NCBI GenBank assembly: GCA_030043505.1
Contig: JASHXN010000030.1
Location: 1-17,259, forward strand
Direction: 5' to 3'
Length of the DNA: 17,259 nucleotides
Source of the DNA: Thermoplasmata archaeon
GTDB taxonomy: Archaea; Thermoplasmatota; Thermoplasmata; UBA184
Shown: one piece after another, positions 1 to 6,409 of the stretch
Layout of the letters: every line of letters begins with the position of its first letter
Numbering within the stretch: the stretch's first letter is position 1
The notes under the pieces: generated by a model
Told to the model about the DNA's origin: nothing
The model's database searches: none
What the model saw: the letters and a program-made list of their open reading frames with translations, nothing else
Made by a program: the position numbers and the translations under genes

Positions 1-855
1 CATGACGACCGCGTCCTCGATCTGCGCTCCGGGCTCGACGACCGCTCCGGAGCCGAGGGTCACGTATCCTCCGAACGTCGCGCCCCGCGCCGTCGCGGGA
101 CCCATCGCCGCGACCGGCCCGTGGCCCGTCGCGCCCTCGGGGAGGCCGGTCGGGCCCGAACGGCCGGCGTCGAACAGGAACCGCTGCGAGCGCAGCAGCC
201 GGTCGCGGGTCCCGGCGTCGTCCCAGAACCCGTGCAGCCGGTAGCCGTAGATCCCGTCGGGGAGCAGACCGGCCACGACCTCCTGCTCGAAGCTGACCGG
301 GCGGCCCGCCGGGATCCGCTCCAGCACCGAGCGGGCCCACACGGCGACCCCCGCGTTGATCCAGCGGGACGGAGCGTCCGCGCGCTTCGGTTTCTCGACG
401 AACCGCGTGATCCGGTCGTCCCGGTCGAGCACGCAGACGCCGTACGGGCTCGGGTCGTCGACCTCGGCGAGGGTCATCGTGCCGGCGCGCGGCGTCCGGG
501 CGTGCGCGGCGGCGAGCGCGCGCAGGTCGGCGGCCGCGATCACGTCCGAGTTGAGCAGGTAGAACGGGTCGCTCATCCCGGCCCCGGCGTTCTTCATCCC
601 GCCCCCGGTGCCCAGCGGGGTCGCCTCCGCCACGGTCCGGACCGGGAACGGCAGCGGGTGCTCGCGCACGTACCGCGCGACGAGCTCCGCCTTGTAGCCG
701 GTCGCGAGCACGACCTCCTCCACGTCGGGCGGCAGGAGGTCGAGCACGTGGTAGAGCATCGGCTTCCCCGCGAGCGGGATCAGCTGCTTCGGGACGGCGT
801 ACGTCACCGGCCGGAGGCGGGTCCCGAACCCCCCGATCAGGACGAGCGCCTTCAC
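1..855 (-). CDS. Sugar-1-phosphate nucleotidyltransferase, mannose-1-phosphate guanylyltransferase-like (3' end off window)
   Basis: Only the first 285 codons are inside the window; the gene runs off its left edge. The N-terminal Rossmann-type domain begins with the nucleotide-binding motif GGFGTRLRPVTYAVPK (residues 8-23). It is followed by PLGTGGGMKNA near 80-90, NSD at 102-104 (the metal-binding Asp), EKP near 154-156 and INAG near 166-169, all hallmarks of COG1208 sugar nucleotidyltransferases. The last visible stretch (about 245-285) has the Gly/Ala/Val pattern of a left-handed beta-helix, as in GDP-mannose or UDP-GlcNAc pyrophosphorylases. The expected reaction is NTP plus sugar-1-phosphate to NDP-sugar plus pyrophosphate, in the cytoplasm, feeding glycan or glycolipid synthesis. 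The exact sugar cannot be told. The GTG at 855-853 is chosen because a TATA-like TCTAAGC lies 26 bp upstream and there is no leader. It follows pstB in the same direction but probably has its own promoter. Confidence 0.85.
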   Translation of the reverse strand, partial: MKALVLIGGFGTRLRPVTYAVPKQLIPLAGKPMLYHVLDLLPPDVEEVVLATGYKAELVARYVREHPLPFPVRTVAEATPLGTGGGMKNAGAGMSDPFYLLNSDVIAAADLRALAAAHARTPRAGTMTLAEVDDPSPYGVCVLDRDDRITRFVEKPKRADAPSRWINAGVAVWARSVLERIPAGRPVSFEQEVVAGLLPDGIYGYRLHGFWDDAGTRDRLLRSQRFLFDAGRSGPTGLPEGATGHGPVAAMGPATARGATFGGYVTLGSGAVVEPGAQIEDAVVM

Positions 856-877
856 ACCGGTCCGCAGGCCGGCTCGC

Positions 878-885
878 GCTTAGAG
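878..885 (-). promoter_or_regulatory. TATA-like box for the nucleotidyltransferase
   Basis: On the minus strand the short gap after pstB holds CTCTAAGC, centred about 26 bp before the GTG at 855. That is the spacing expected for an archaeal TATA box driving a leaderless transcript. The same spacing recurs at other genes in this window. The box itself is weak. Confidence 0.4.
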
Positions 886-898
886 GTTCGGGGCGGGC

Positions 899-1651
899 TC
901 AGCCGAAGCGGCCGTTGACGTAGTTCTCGGTCAACTTCTCGACCGGCGCGGAGAAGATCTGCGCGGTCGGGCCGCTCTCGACCAGCTTGCCGAGGTAGAA
1001 GAACGCGGTGCGGTCGGCGACGCGGTGCGCCTGGGCGAGGTTGTGCGTGACGACGACGACGGTGAGCTCGCGCTTGAGCGTCGCCAGGAGCGCTTCGACC
1101 TTCGCGGTCGCGATCGGGTCGAGCGCCGAGCACGGTTCGTCCAGGAGCAGGACCTCCGGTCGCACCGCGAGCGCCCGCGCGATGCACAGCCGCTGCTGCT
1201 GGCCCCCCGACAGGCTCGTGCCGGGGGCGTCGAGATGCTGCTCGACCTCTTCCCACAGGCCGGCGTGCAGCAGCGCCTGCGCGACCGCCTGGTCGAGCTC
1301 GTCGCGCCGCCGGACCCCGAGGAGGCGCAGGCCGGCGGCGACGTTCTCGAAGACCGACAGGTTCGGGAACGGATTCGGCTTCTGGAAGACCATGCCGACC
1401 CGGCACCGGACCGCCACGACGTCCTGACGGCCGAGCTCCTCCCCGTCGAGCAGCACCGCCCCACCCGTGCGCGCGCCGGGGGTCTCCTCGTGCAGGCGGT
1501 TCAAGCAGCGCAGGAACGTCGACTTTCCGCACCCGGACGGCCCGATGATCGCCGTCGCCGCGCGGTCCTCGACCTCGAGCGAGATGTCGTAGAGCGCCTG
1601 CCGAGCGCCGTACCAGGCGTTCAGCTCCCGGACCTCGAGCCTCGCCGGCAC
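899..1651 (-). CDS. pstB: Phosphate ABC transporter ATP-binding protein PstB
   Basis: This is the cytoplasmic ATPase of the high-affinity phosphate importer, which hydrolyses ATP to drive uptake through PstC/PstA. With the GTG start at 1651 the protein is 250 residues, the usual PstB length. It shows Walker A GPSGCGKST (37-45), the PstB-typical Q-loop FQKPNPFP (89-96), signature LSGGQQQR (147-154), Walker B VLLLDEP (167-173) and the H-loop His203 in VTHNLAQA. The PNPFP stretch and the C-terminal TENYVNGRFG separate PstB from other ABC ATPases. An upstream ATG at 1705 would add 18 residues overlapping the permease gene; GTG 1651 is preferred because it falls 4 nt after the permease stop. It is the last gene of pstS-pstCA-pstB. 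No phoU follows. Confidence 0.95.
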   Translation of the reverse strand: MPARLEVRELNAWYGARQALYDISLEVEDRAATAIIGPSGCGKSTFLRCLNRLHEETPGARTGGAVLLDGEELGRQDVVAVRCRVGMVFQKPNPFPNLSVFENVAAGLRLLGVRRRDELDQAVAQALLHAGLWEEVEQHLDAPGTSLSGGQQQRLCIARALAVRPEVLLLDEPCSALDPIATAKVEALLATLKRELTVVVVTHNLAQAHRVADRTAFFYLGKLVESGPTAQIFSAPVEKLTENYVNGRFG

Positions 1652-1655
1652 TCGA

Positions 1656-3614
1656 TCACACCGACCCGGCGCTCCCCGGGCCACGGAGAGAGAGCCGAGC
1701 GGCAAGAGTGACGACCGCCATGATAAGGAGGAGGACCAGGGCGGCGCCCCACGCGTCGGTCGTGTAGTTCGGCGAGGTCGTCGCGGTGAAGGCGCTCCAG
1801 ATGAACGTCGAGAGCGCGCCGGTCTGCGACGTCAGCGACGTGAGCCAGAGCCCGCTCGTTCCCGCCGTGAGCAGCAAGGCGGCCGTCTCCCCTCCCGCGC
1901 GCATGACGGCGAGCAGGTTGCCCGTGATGAGCGCCGGGCGGCAGCTGCCGAGCACGACCCGTAGGGTCACCCGGTGGCGTGGGAAGCCGAGCGCGAGCGC
2001 CCCCTCCCGGACCGAGACGGGCACGGTCCGCAAGGCGACCTCGGTCGCCCGGGTCACGATCGGCACCATGAGGACGCCCAGCGCCAGCGCGCCGGCGATC
2101 GCGCTCGCCTGGATCGGCTGGTCGTAGGTGTGGACCACCGCGAAGACGAAGACCCCCAGGAGGATCGTCGGCACGCCGACCATCACGTCGGTGACCAGGG
2201 CCGTCGCCCGGGCGAGCCGGCTGCGTCGGTACTCCGTGATGTACACTCCCACGAGCAGCCCCACGGGGATCGCCAGGAGCGCGGCGAGCCCTACCATGAC
2301 GAGCGTGCCCTCGATCTCCGGACCGACCCCGCCGAGCGGGCAGTGCGTCACCCCGATCCCGCACGCCGGCGGCGGCGTCGACGTGTAGAACGACGGCCGC
2401 ACGGCGGCGGCCCCGCCGTTCGCCGCGGTCGTCGCGATCAGGCTGACGAGCGGGTACGCGGCCAGGATCACCGAGCCGACGACGAGCGCGAGCACGAGCG
2501 CGTGGACCGCGTGCCGCCAGCGGCGTCGGATCGGTCCGCGCGCGACGACCCGGGGCCACCACGCCGGTACGGAGGTCGCCCCGGCGGCCGCGAGCGGGAG
2601 GGTCGGGACGGAGGTCCGTCGGAAGAGCCGTCGTCCCCAACCGTGGCGGCGGGGGCGCTCGAGCCACCGGATCAGCAGGCGGGCCCCGACGTTGAGGACG
2701 ATCGAGAGGGCCAGCAGCACGGTGGCGAGTTCGTAGAGCGCGGCGAGGTCGAGGCCCGGGAGGGGATTGAGAAACTGCGACACGAGCCAGCTCGGGATCG
2801 TCTCTCCGCGCGCGAACACGGAGCCCGGCACCTGGTAGATCCCGCCGATCACCATCGCGACCGCGATCGTTTCGCCGAGCGCGCGCCCGAGTCCGAGGAC
2901 GACGGCGCCGGCGATCCCGGGGGCGGCGGGGCCCAGCACCGCCATCCGGGTCGCCTCCCACCGGGTCGCCCCGACCCCCAGCGCTCCTTCGCGGAGCTCC
3001 TGGGGGACCGCGCGGAGCGCCTCGCGCGACAGCGCCGCGATCGTCGGAAGGATCATGATCGCGAGCACGATCGACGCGCTGAGCACGTCCATCCCCGTCG
3101 TCGGCCCGGAGAACGGCCAGGCGCCGTGGGTCGAGCGGTGCAGCGCCGGCTCGACCGTCCCGGCGAGGAACGGCACCAGCACGGCGACGGCCCAGAAGCC
3201 GTAGACGACGCTCGGGACCGCCGCTCCGAGGTCGATGAAGTAGGCGAGCGGCGCCCGCAGCCACCGCGGGGCGAGCTCGGAGGCGAACAGCGCGACTCCG
3301 AGTCCGACCGGCACCGCGAAGAGGAGCGCCAGCGCGCTCGTCAGCAGCGTACCGGCGATCGCCGGCGCGGCGCCGAACGGCCCCTGGAGCTGGTCGCCCC
3401 AGATCGTCGACGTCAGGAAGCCGGGACCGAAGTGGGTGATCGAGGGCCAAGCGCTGTACAGCAGGAATCCGGCCAAGGCCAGGGCGAGGACGACGACCCC
3501 GGCGGCGAGGAGCCGGATCCCGACCCCGAAGACGAGCCCCAGGCGCTGGAGGAAGCGGAGCCGACGAGCGCGGTCGGCGCTGCGCCCGTCGAGCCGGACC
3601 GCTTCCCCCCCCAC
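1656..3614 (-). CDS. Fused phosphate ABC transporter permease PstC-PstA
   Basis: One uninterrupted 652-residue frame carries both membrane subunits of the phosphate importer. Residues about 25-320 match PstC: the first TM segment at about 33-53, the IWG.......GAAPAIAGTL region, AAVPSVVYGFWA (131-142), and the EAA coupling loop from REGALGVGATRWE (208-220). After a basic, Pro/Trp-containing linker (about 320-365), residues 366-652 match PstA: a second set of TM segments, EGTLVMVGLAALLAIPVG (435-452), VGVPTILLG (479-487), and its own EAA loop from VREGALALGFPRHRV (535-549). Each half should contact one PstB ATPase protomer. The GTG start lies 7 nt downstream of the pstS stop, and pstB follows 4 nt after this stop, so the three genes are surely one operon. 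Separate PstC and PstA chains are the norm; the fusion places both halves at 1:1. Confidence 0.92.
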   Translation of the reverse strand: MGGEAVRLDGRSADRARRLRFLQRLGLVFGVGIRLLAAGVVVLALALAGFLLYSAWPSITHFGPGFLTSTIWGDQLQGPFGAAPAIAGTLLTSALALLFAVPVGLGVALFASELAPRWLRAPLAYFIDLGAAVPSVVYGFWAVAVLVPFLAGTVEPALHRSTHGAWPFSGPTTGMDVLSASIVLAIMILPTIAALSREALRAVPQELREGALGVGATRWEATRMAVLGPAAPGIAGAVVLGLGRALGETIAVAMVIGGIYQVPGSVFARGETIPSWLVSQFLNPLPGLDLAALYELATVLLALSIVLNVGARLLIRWLERPRRHGWGRRLFRRTSVPTLPLAAAGATSVPAWWPRVVARGPIRRRWRHAVHALVLALVVGSVILAAYPLVSLIATTAANGGAAAVRPSFYTSTPPPACGIGVTHCPLGGVGPEIEGTLVMVGLAALLAIPVGLLVGVYITEYRRSRLARATALVTDVMVGVPTILLGVFVFAVVHTYDQPIQASAIAGALALGVLMVPIVTRATEVALRTVPVSVREGALALGFPRHRVTLRVVLGSCRPALITGNLLAVMRAGGETAALLLTAGTSGLWLTSLTSQTGALSTFIWSAFTATTSPNYTTDAWGAALVLLLIMAVVTLAARLSLRGPGSAGSV

Positions 3615-3621
3615 GTTGCCC

Positions 3622-4860
3622 CTAGTACGTGCACGACTGGAACGTCGCGCCGTTATAGGTCATCGACCCCAGCGCGGTCAGGCCCTCGGTGAGCAGCGCG
3701 GCGGGCGGGCTGACGAACGGGAATTGGGTGGTGTTGTACTTCTGGCCGTCGGTCAGGACGTACGAAAGGAACTGGCGGAGGACCGTCGCGTCCGTCGCGG
3801 AGGCGGTGTGCCCCTTCTGCGGGTCCTGCGGCACGAGGATGTAGACCAGGGTCGCGATCGGGTACTCGCCGCTCCCGGCGGCGTTCACCCACGACACGGT
3901 CGACCAGTCCCCGGTGATCGGCGGGAGCGTCGACGCCGTCCGGTTGTAGATGTGGTCGATCGCGGCGGCGGTGTCGGCGACCGTCGGGGTGACGTAGGTG
4001 CCGGCCGGGTCGAGGATCGCCGCGTACGTGAGCGCCTTCTCCTGCGCGTCGTACAGGTCGGTGTAGCCGATCGCGCCGTTCGCCTTCACGTCGGTGAGCA
4101 TCGCCGAGTTGCCGCTGGCGCCCTCGGCCCCGGTGAACGTCGGCCAGGTCGGGTCGAGCGAGATCCCGAGGTTCGCGCTCGTGTTCCAGGTCTTGTTGTC
4201 GTCCGAGAGGAAGTTCGTGAAGACGTACGTCTGGCCGGCGGAGTCGGAGCGGTGCACGGCGGTGATCGGCACGTTCACGCTGGCGAGTCCCGGGTTGTTC
4301 GCGACGAGCACCGTGTTGTTCCACGTCGTGATGGTCCCCAGGTAGATGGCGGCGAGTTCGGCCCCGGTGAGCTTGAGCGTCCCGGTGAAGTCGGACAGCG
4401 TGTAGATGATCGTCACCGCGCCGCCCGTCGCGGGCACGGTCAGGAACGTTCCGACCGCGGTCGTCAGCGCGGACGACTGCGTCGTGGTCAATCCCTCGTC
4501 GGTCACGGCGAAATCGACCGACTTGTCGGTGATGTCGGTGATGCCGTCGCCGGCCCCGACCGACTGATAGTTCACCGAGTTACTCGCCGCGGTGGCGTAG
4601 TTGGTCGTCCACTGGGATACGATCGCCGCGGGGAAGTTCGCCCCGGCGCCCTGCAACGTCACCCCGGTCGGACACGGTGTCGAGGAGTGCGACGCCGCCT
4701 TCAGACCGTACCAGTTCGTGCTGTAGCCGACCCCGACGAGGATCACGACGATGACGACCGCCGCGATCGACGCGTAGAGCGAGCCCCGGTCGCCCCGCCG
4801 GCGCACCGCCACGGGGGGGGGAGCCGCGGGAGCGGAGGGAGGTGGGTACCCGGCGCTCAT
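3622..4860 (-). CDS. pstS: Phosphate-binding protein PstS, N-terminally membrane-anchored
   Basis: This is the extracytoplasmic receptor of the phosphate importer, 412 residues. A Pro-rich, basic N-terminus (1-28) precedes one hydrophobic segment (about 29-46), which looks like an uncleaved anchor; no lipobox Cys is seen. PstS landmarks follow in order: GAGANFPAAIVSQW (71-84), SVGAGDGI (100-107), FAVTDEGL (117-124) and HRSDSAGQTYVFTNFLS (203-219), residues that surround bound phosphate in the family, then IGYTDLYDA further on. The mature part is rich in Thr, Ser and Asn, as expected for a surface-exposed archaeal protein. The ATG at 4860 is the most upstream start in frame and has a GGGGAG Shine-Dalgarno 6 nt upstream (4867-4872). 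The gene heads the pst operon; its probable TATA box lies at 4988-4997, giving a leader of about 100 nt. Confidence 0.93.
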   Translation of the reverse strand: MSAGYPPPSAPAAPPPVAVRRRGDRGSLYASIAAVVIVVILVGVGYSTNWYGLKAASHSSTPCPTGVTLQGAGANFPAAIVSQWTTNYATAASNSVNYQSVGAGDGITDITDKSVDFAVTDEGLTTTQSSALTTAVGTFLTVPATGGAVTIIYTLSDFTGTLKLTGAELAAIYLGTITTWNNTVLVANNPGLASVNVPITAVHRSDSAGQTYVFTNFLSDDNKTWNTSANLGISLDPTWPTFTGAEGASGNSAMLTDVKANGAIGYTDLYDAQEKALTYAAILDPAGTYVTPTVADTAAAIDHIYNRTASTLPPITGDWSTVSWVNAAGSGEYPIATLVYILVPQDPQKGHTASATDATVLRQFLSYVLTDGQKYNTTQFPFVSPPAALLTEGLTALGSMTYNGATFQSCTY

Positions 4861-4866
4861 CGGTGG

Positions 4867-4872
4867 CTCCCC
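4867..4872 (-). promoter_or_regulatory. Shine-Dalgarno sequence of pstS
   Basis: Minus-strand GGGGAG lies 6 nt before the pstS ATG. It stands out because many other starts in the window have none, and it supports the ATG at 4860 and a leadered transcript. Confidence 0.45.
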
Positions 4873-4987
4873 GAGGTGGGGCGGCGGGCGGTCCGGTCGG
4901 AGGTGGGGGCACGCGTTGGCCCTCGCGAGGACGCGGCGTCCGAGGGGCCCGTCGGGGACTGCATAGCCCGCCCGTGGGAACGTCTCG

Positions 4988-4997
4988 GGTATAATCC
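4988..4997 (-). promoter_or_regulatory. TATA-like box for the pst operon
   Basis: Minus-strand GGATTATACC is the only clear AT-rich element upstream of pstS. An archaeal start site about 25 bp downstream would fall near 4967, leaving a leader of about 107 nt before the ATG. Phosphate control is expected for pst genes, but no operator is identified. Confidence 0.4.
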
Positions 4998-5140
4998 TGG
5001 CGAAGTGGACCGCAAATGTAGCGAACTATCTTCCGGCGCACCGCGCGATTCCGGGGGCCCGCGGCCGCCGCTGCACCCCGCGCCTTGCTGTCGAGGCCTC
5101 GGATCTAGGGCCGCCGGGCGCGGCGGGGCAGGGTCTTCGA

Positions 5141-5145
5141 TTTTT
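5141..5145 (+). terminator. Isolated T-run in GC-rich spacer
   Basis: Five T residues preceded by GA on the plus strand resemble the short T-tracts that end archaeal transcripts. No plus-strand gene lies just upstream, so this may simply be part of the AT-rich promoter island of the APS kinase gene. Confidence 0.15.
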
Positions 5146-5152
5146 CCCTTCG

Positions 5153-5160
5153 TATTTAGA
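5153..5160 (+). promoter_or_regulatory. TATA-like box for the first APS kinase
   Basis: TATTTAGA on the plus strand is the best TATA match upstream of the kinase. It predicts a start site near 5182 and a leader of about 80 nt. A weaker alternative, CCTTTTCC at 5234-5241, sits 26 bp before the GTG start and would make a leaderless message. Confidence 0.35.
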
Positions 5161-5263
5161 GTCCAGGGGCTGGCGAGGACCTGCCGTCCGTCGACGCCGC
5201 GGGGACCTACGTTCGCGGCGATGCCTCCAACGTCCTTTTCCCCCCGGGGCCGATACGTCCCCA

Positions 5264-5839
5264 GTGCCCGCGATCGGTTCTCCCCCCGCCGAAGGGTGGG
5301 TCGTTTGGATCGAGGGGCTCCCCTGCGCAGGAAAGACGACGTTGGCGCGCCGCGCCGCGGAGCAGATCGCGGCGCGGGGCCGTCCGGTCGAACTGCTCGA
5401 CGGCGACGAGGTACGAAAGCTGTTCTCGCCGGAGCTGGGGTTTTCCCGCAAGGACCGGGAGATGCACGCGCGCCGGGTCAGCTACGTGGCCCGGATGCTC
5501 GCGCGGCACGGCGTCGTCGTGCTGGTCGCGATGATCACCCCGTACGAAACGAGCCGGCAGGCTGCCCGCGGGACGGTCGGCGATCGGTTCAGCGAGGTGT
5601 GGCTGCGCTGCCCGGTCGAGGTCTGCCGCGCGCGGGACGTCAAGGGCGTTTATCGCCGAACGGCGACGCCCGGTAGTTCGAAGGTCACCGGGATCGACGA
5701 TCCGTTCGAGGAGCCGCTCGCGCCGGAGCTGGTGATCGACACCGCCGCACTGAACGCCGACGCGACGGCCGAGAAGCTGTTGACCTACCTGGGCAGCCGC
5801 AGCGTGGTCGCGGGAGCCGCCCTCCCGGCCAGTCGCTAG
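5264..5839 (+). CDS. Adenylylsulfate (APS) kinase, divergent paralogue
   Basis: A P-loop kinase of 191 residues, expected to phosphorylate APS at the 3'-OH with ATP to give PAPS. Seen: Walker A GLPCAGKT (18-25), LDGDEVR (45-51), ELGFSRKDRE (57-66), the core ITPYETSR (91-98), DVKGVY (125-130) and GIDDPFEEP (143-151). It differs from canonical APS kinases at two places. SPYR is replaced by TPYE, and the lid after DVKGVY reads RRTATPGSSKVT instead of the usual KKARAGEI. Substrate preference may therefore have shifted; an APS-kinase-like enzyme of other specificity is possible. It is convergent with the second APS kinase at 5836-6393, sharing the stop-codon palindrome CTAG, and divergent from pstS. 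The GTG at 5264 is the only sensible start; an ATG at 5221 is in another frame. Confidence 0.85.
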   Translation: MPAIGSPPAEGWVVWIEGLPCAGKTTLARRAAEQIAARGRPVELLDGDEVRKLFSPELGFSRKDREMHARRVSYVARMLARHGVVVLVAMITPYETSRQAARGTVGDRFSEVWLRCPVEVCRARDVKGVYRRTATPGSSKVTGIDDPFEEPLAPELVIDTAALNADATAEKLLTYLGSRSVVAGAALPASR

Positions 5840-6393
5840 CGCGGCCCGGTCCCGTCGCGGGGCAGCAGGGCGAGCCGCTCGAGCTCCGCGAGGATGTAGG
5901 CGGCCGACGCTTCCGGCGCCCGGTGCACGGCGTCGACCGTGATCTCCGGGTGTTCCGGCGGCTCGTACGGATCGTCGACCCCCGTCATCTCGTGGATCTC
6001 GCCGGCGCGGGCCTTCTTGTACAATCCCTTGACGTCGCGTTGCTCGCAGACCGCGAGCGGCGTGTCGACGTAGATCTCGACGAACCGCCCGATCTCCGCG
6101 CGCGCCTTCGCCCGCGACGACCGGTAAGGTGAGATCAGCGCGACGATCGGGATCGCCCCGTTGCGCGCCAGAAGCTTCGCGACGAAGGCGACACGCCCGG
6201 CGTGCGCCTCCCGGGAGGCCCGATCGAAGCCGAGGTCGGCGCTCAGCCCGCGTCGGATCTCGTCGCCGTCGAGGAGCTCGGCGAACCGGCCGCGCCCGGA
6301 GAGCCGCTCCACCAGGATCTTGCCGATCGTCGTCTTGCCGGCGCTCGGAAGCCCGGTCAGCCACAAGCAGAACCCGTCGGGACCGCGCGGCAC
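5836..6393 (-). CDS. cysC: Adenylylsulfate kinase, canonical
   Basis: This 185-residue enzyme should convert APS plus ATP to PAPS plus ADP in the cytoplasm. It has Walker A GLPSAGKT (14-21), LDGDEIR (41-47), LGFDRASRE (54-62), ISPYRSSR (87-94), the lid DVKGLYKKARAGEI (120-133) and GVDDPYEPP (138-146), the full family set. One change is His in place of the usual Asn in the E-N-I-R-R stretch (here EAHAGR), shared with the neighbouring paralogue. It starts at GTG 6393, 16 nt after the sat stop, with a purine-rich AGGTCGGGGGC between, so it is co-transcribed with sat and uses the APS that Sat makes. Its TAG stop overlaps that of the convergent kinase. Confidence 0.92.
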   Translation of the reverse strand: MPRGPDGFCLWLTGLPSAGKTTIGKILVERLSGRGRFAELLDGDEIRRGLSADLGFDRASREAHAGRVAFVAKLLARNGAIPIVALISPYRSSRAKARAEIGRFVEIYVDTPLAVCEQRDVKGLYKKARAGEIHEMTGVDDPYEPPEHPEITVDAVHRAPEASAAYILAELERLALLPRDGTGPR

Positions 6394-6409
6394 GTTTCGC
6401 CCCCGACCT

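Larger units (their letters stand above)
4873..5263. other. Divergent intergenic region between pstS and the first APS kinase
   Basis: About 390 nt with no convincing gene. It is mostly very GC-rich but has two AT-rich islands. The first (4988-5032) has the minus-strand TATA-like GGATTATACC plus an AT-rich stretch (GCAAATGTAGCGAACTATC on the plus strand, 5012-5030) just upstream, where a regulator could bind. The second (5138-5160) has a T-run and TATTTAGA on the plus strand. I see no stable hairpin or known riboswitch. A small unannotated RNA cannot be excluded. Confidence 0.5.

Noticed and set aside
1974..3692. Long open frame (572 codons) on the plus strand opposite the phosphate permease
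   Set aside because: Arg/Asp/Glu/Pro-rich composition with no domain, the typical antisense shadow of a GC-rich gene; the minus-strand frame is a clear permease.
5040..5135. Possible hairpin RNA in the GC-rich part of the pstS/APS kinase spacer
   Set aside because: Local GC-rich inverted segments are expected by chance at this composition, and no conserved RNA motif or terminator follows.
3436..5676. 746-codon plus-strand frame covering pstS antisense, the spacer and the start of the APS kinase
   Set aside because: Low-complexity Arg/Gly/Val sequence without motifs, overlapping two confidently assigned genes in other frames.
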